Below, piece after piece: positions 63,734-64,000 of a stretch of DNA of 64,000 nucleotides. Within the stretch, counting starts at the first letter, position 1. Each line of letters begins with the position of its first letter. The stretch spans positions 24,046 through 88,045 of the forward strand of contig MGZK01000149.1 of the NCBI GenBank assembly GCA_001802125.1, written 5' to 3'. The DNA comes from Geobacteraceae bacterium GWC2_55_20 (lineage in GTDB: Bacteria; Desulfobacterota; Desulfuromonadia; Geobacterales; Pseudopelobacteraceae). The notes under the pieces are model-generated. The model made no database searches, was not told the origin of the DNA, and saw nothing but the letters and a program-made list of their open reading frames with translations. A program made the translations under genes and the position numbers.

Positions 63734-64000
63734 CTATTTCACCCGTTTATCGGGCCGCTCGATCTCGAATTTATCAAGCCGGTACTGCAGCGTCTTGTAG
63801 CTCATCCCCAACAGCGGCGCGGCCTTTCCGATTACCCAGTCGGCGCGTTCCATGGCCTTGATGATCAATCCCTTCTCCAACTCCTCGAATGCGATCCCCT
63901 CAGGCGGCAGTTCAAAGGGAATCCCGCCGGCCAGCAATCCAACCGAGGTGATCTCCACCGGCAGGTCCTCAGGCTCGATATAGTTGCTCTCGGCCATCAG
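63734..64000 (-). CDS. Sigma-54-dependent activator, C-terminal end (5' part beyond window)
   Basis: The frame is open to the right edge. The visible 88 residues hold the end of the AAA+ region (YIEPEDLP, then a variable linker) and a Fis-type helix-turn-helix: LEKGLIIKAMERADWVIGKAAPLLGMSYKTLQYRLDKF. This is the usual C terminus of NtrC-family regulators, where the HTH recognises the enhancer site. Position upstream of FliA-type genes suggests a flagellar regulator such as FlrC/FleQ type, by context only. Confidence 0.85.
   Translation of the reverse strand: MMAESNYIEPEDLPVEITSVGLLAGGIPFELPPEGIAFEELEKGLIIKAMERADWVIGKAAPLLGMSYKTLQYRLDKFEIERPDKRVK

Overview
The window looks like chromosome of a Geobacter-type, metal- and electron-respiring member of the Desulfuromonadia. 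The best marker is a seven-haem, three-membrane-segment NapC/NirT quinol-oxidising cytochrome (ImcH type) at the left end, next to a tetrahaem membrane cytochrome, thioredoxin reductase and threonine ammonia-lyase. No rRNA, tRNA, CRISPR array, transposase or origin was recognised.

From about 6.3 kb to the right edge nearly every gene is on the minus strand. This 58 kb block reads as a flagellin-modification island. Its downstream end holds flagellin (fliC) behind a clear sigma-28 (FliA) promoter, then a hypothetical flagellar-locus gene, flbT and flaF. Its upstream end holds two TPR genes with candidate sigma-28 promoters and the C-terminal end of a sigma-54 activator.

Between these ends lie: (a) 8.7-26.5 kb, very large modular enzymes: a 2228-residue TPR/glycosyltransferase with five module signatures, a regulatory-domain methyltransferase, a 1135-residue fusion of a fucosyltransferase-like domain, methyltransferase, TPR and O-GlcNAc-transferase-like domain, and several glycosyltransferases and methyltransferases; (b) 26.5-28 kb, a coupled cupin / PLP aminotransferase / methyltransferase / glycosyltransferase set; (c) 28-42 kb, an AT-rich section with many radical SAM/SPASM proteins, including a 1359-residue double glycosyltransferase plus double radical SAM fusion, with a CmcI-like and an FkbM methyltransferase; (d) 41.6-44.2 kb, a 3,5-epimerase, TylC3-type C-methyltransferase and SDR reductase that look like a C-methyl-branched deoxysugar route; (e) 46.8-54 kb, a GC-richer coupled operon with an SDR, HddC-like and HddA-like heptose activation enzymes, a split transketolase, a B12-type radical SAM protein and a PLP-fold enzyme whose catalytic Lys is His (sugar 3-dehydrase signature); (f) 54-62 kb, further glycosyltransferases, methyltransferases, one radical SAM protein and a TPR protein.

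My working model is that the island makes one or more unusual branched or methylated sugars, assembles them with many TPR-scaffolded glycosyltransferases, and attaches them to flagellin. The link to flagellin rests on gene neighbourhood and FliA-type promoters, not on direct evidence. The radical SAM density, the giant fusions, and the pairing of a dehydrase with a split transketolase are the most novel-looking parts. All family calls are from motif recognition by eye; no database search was run.
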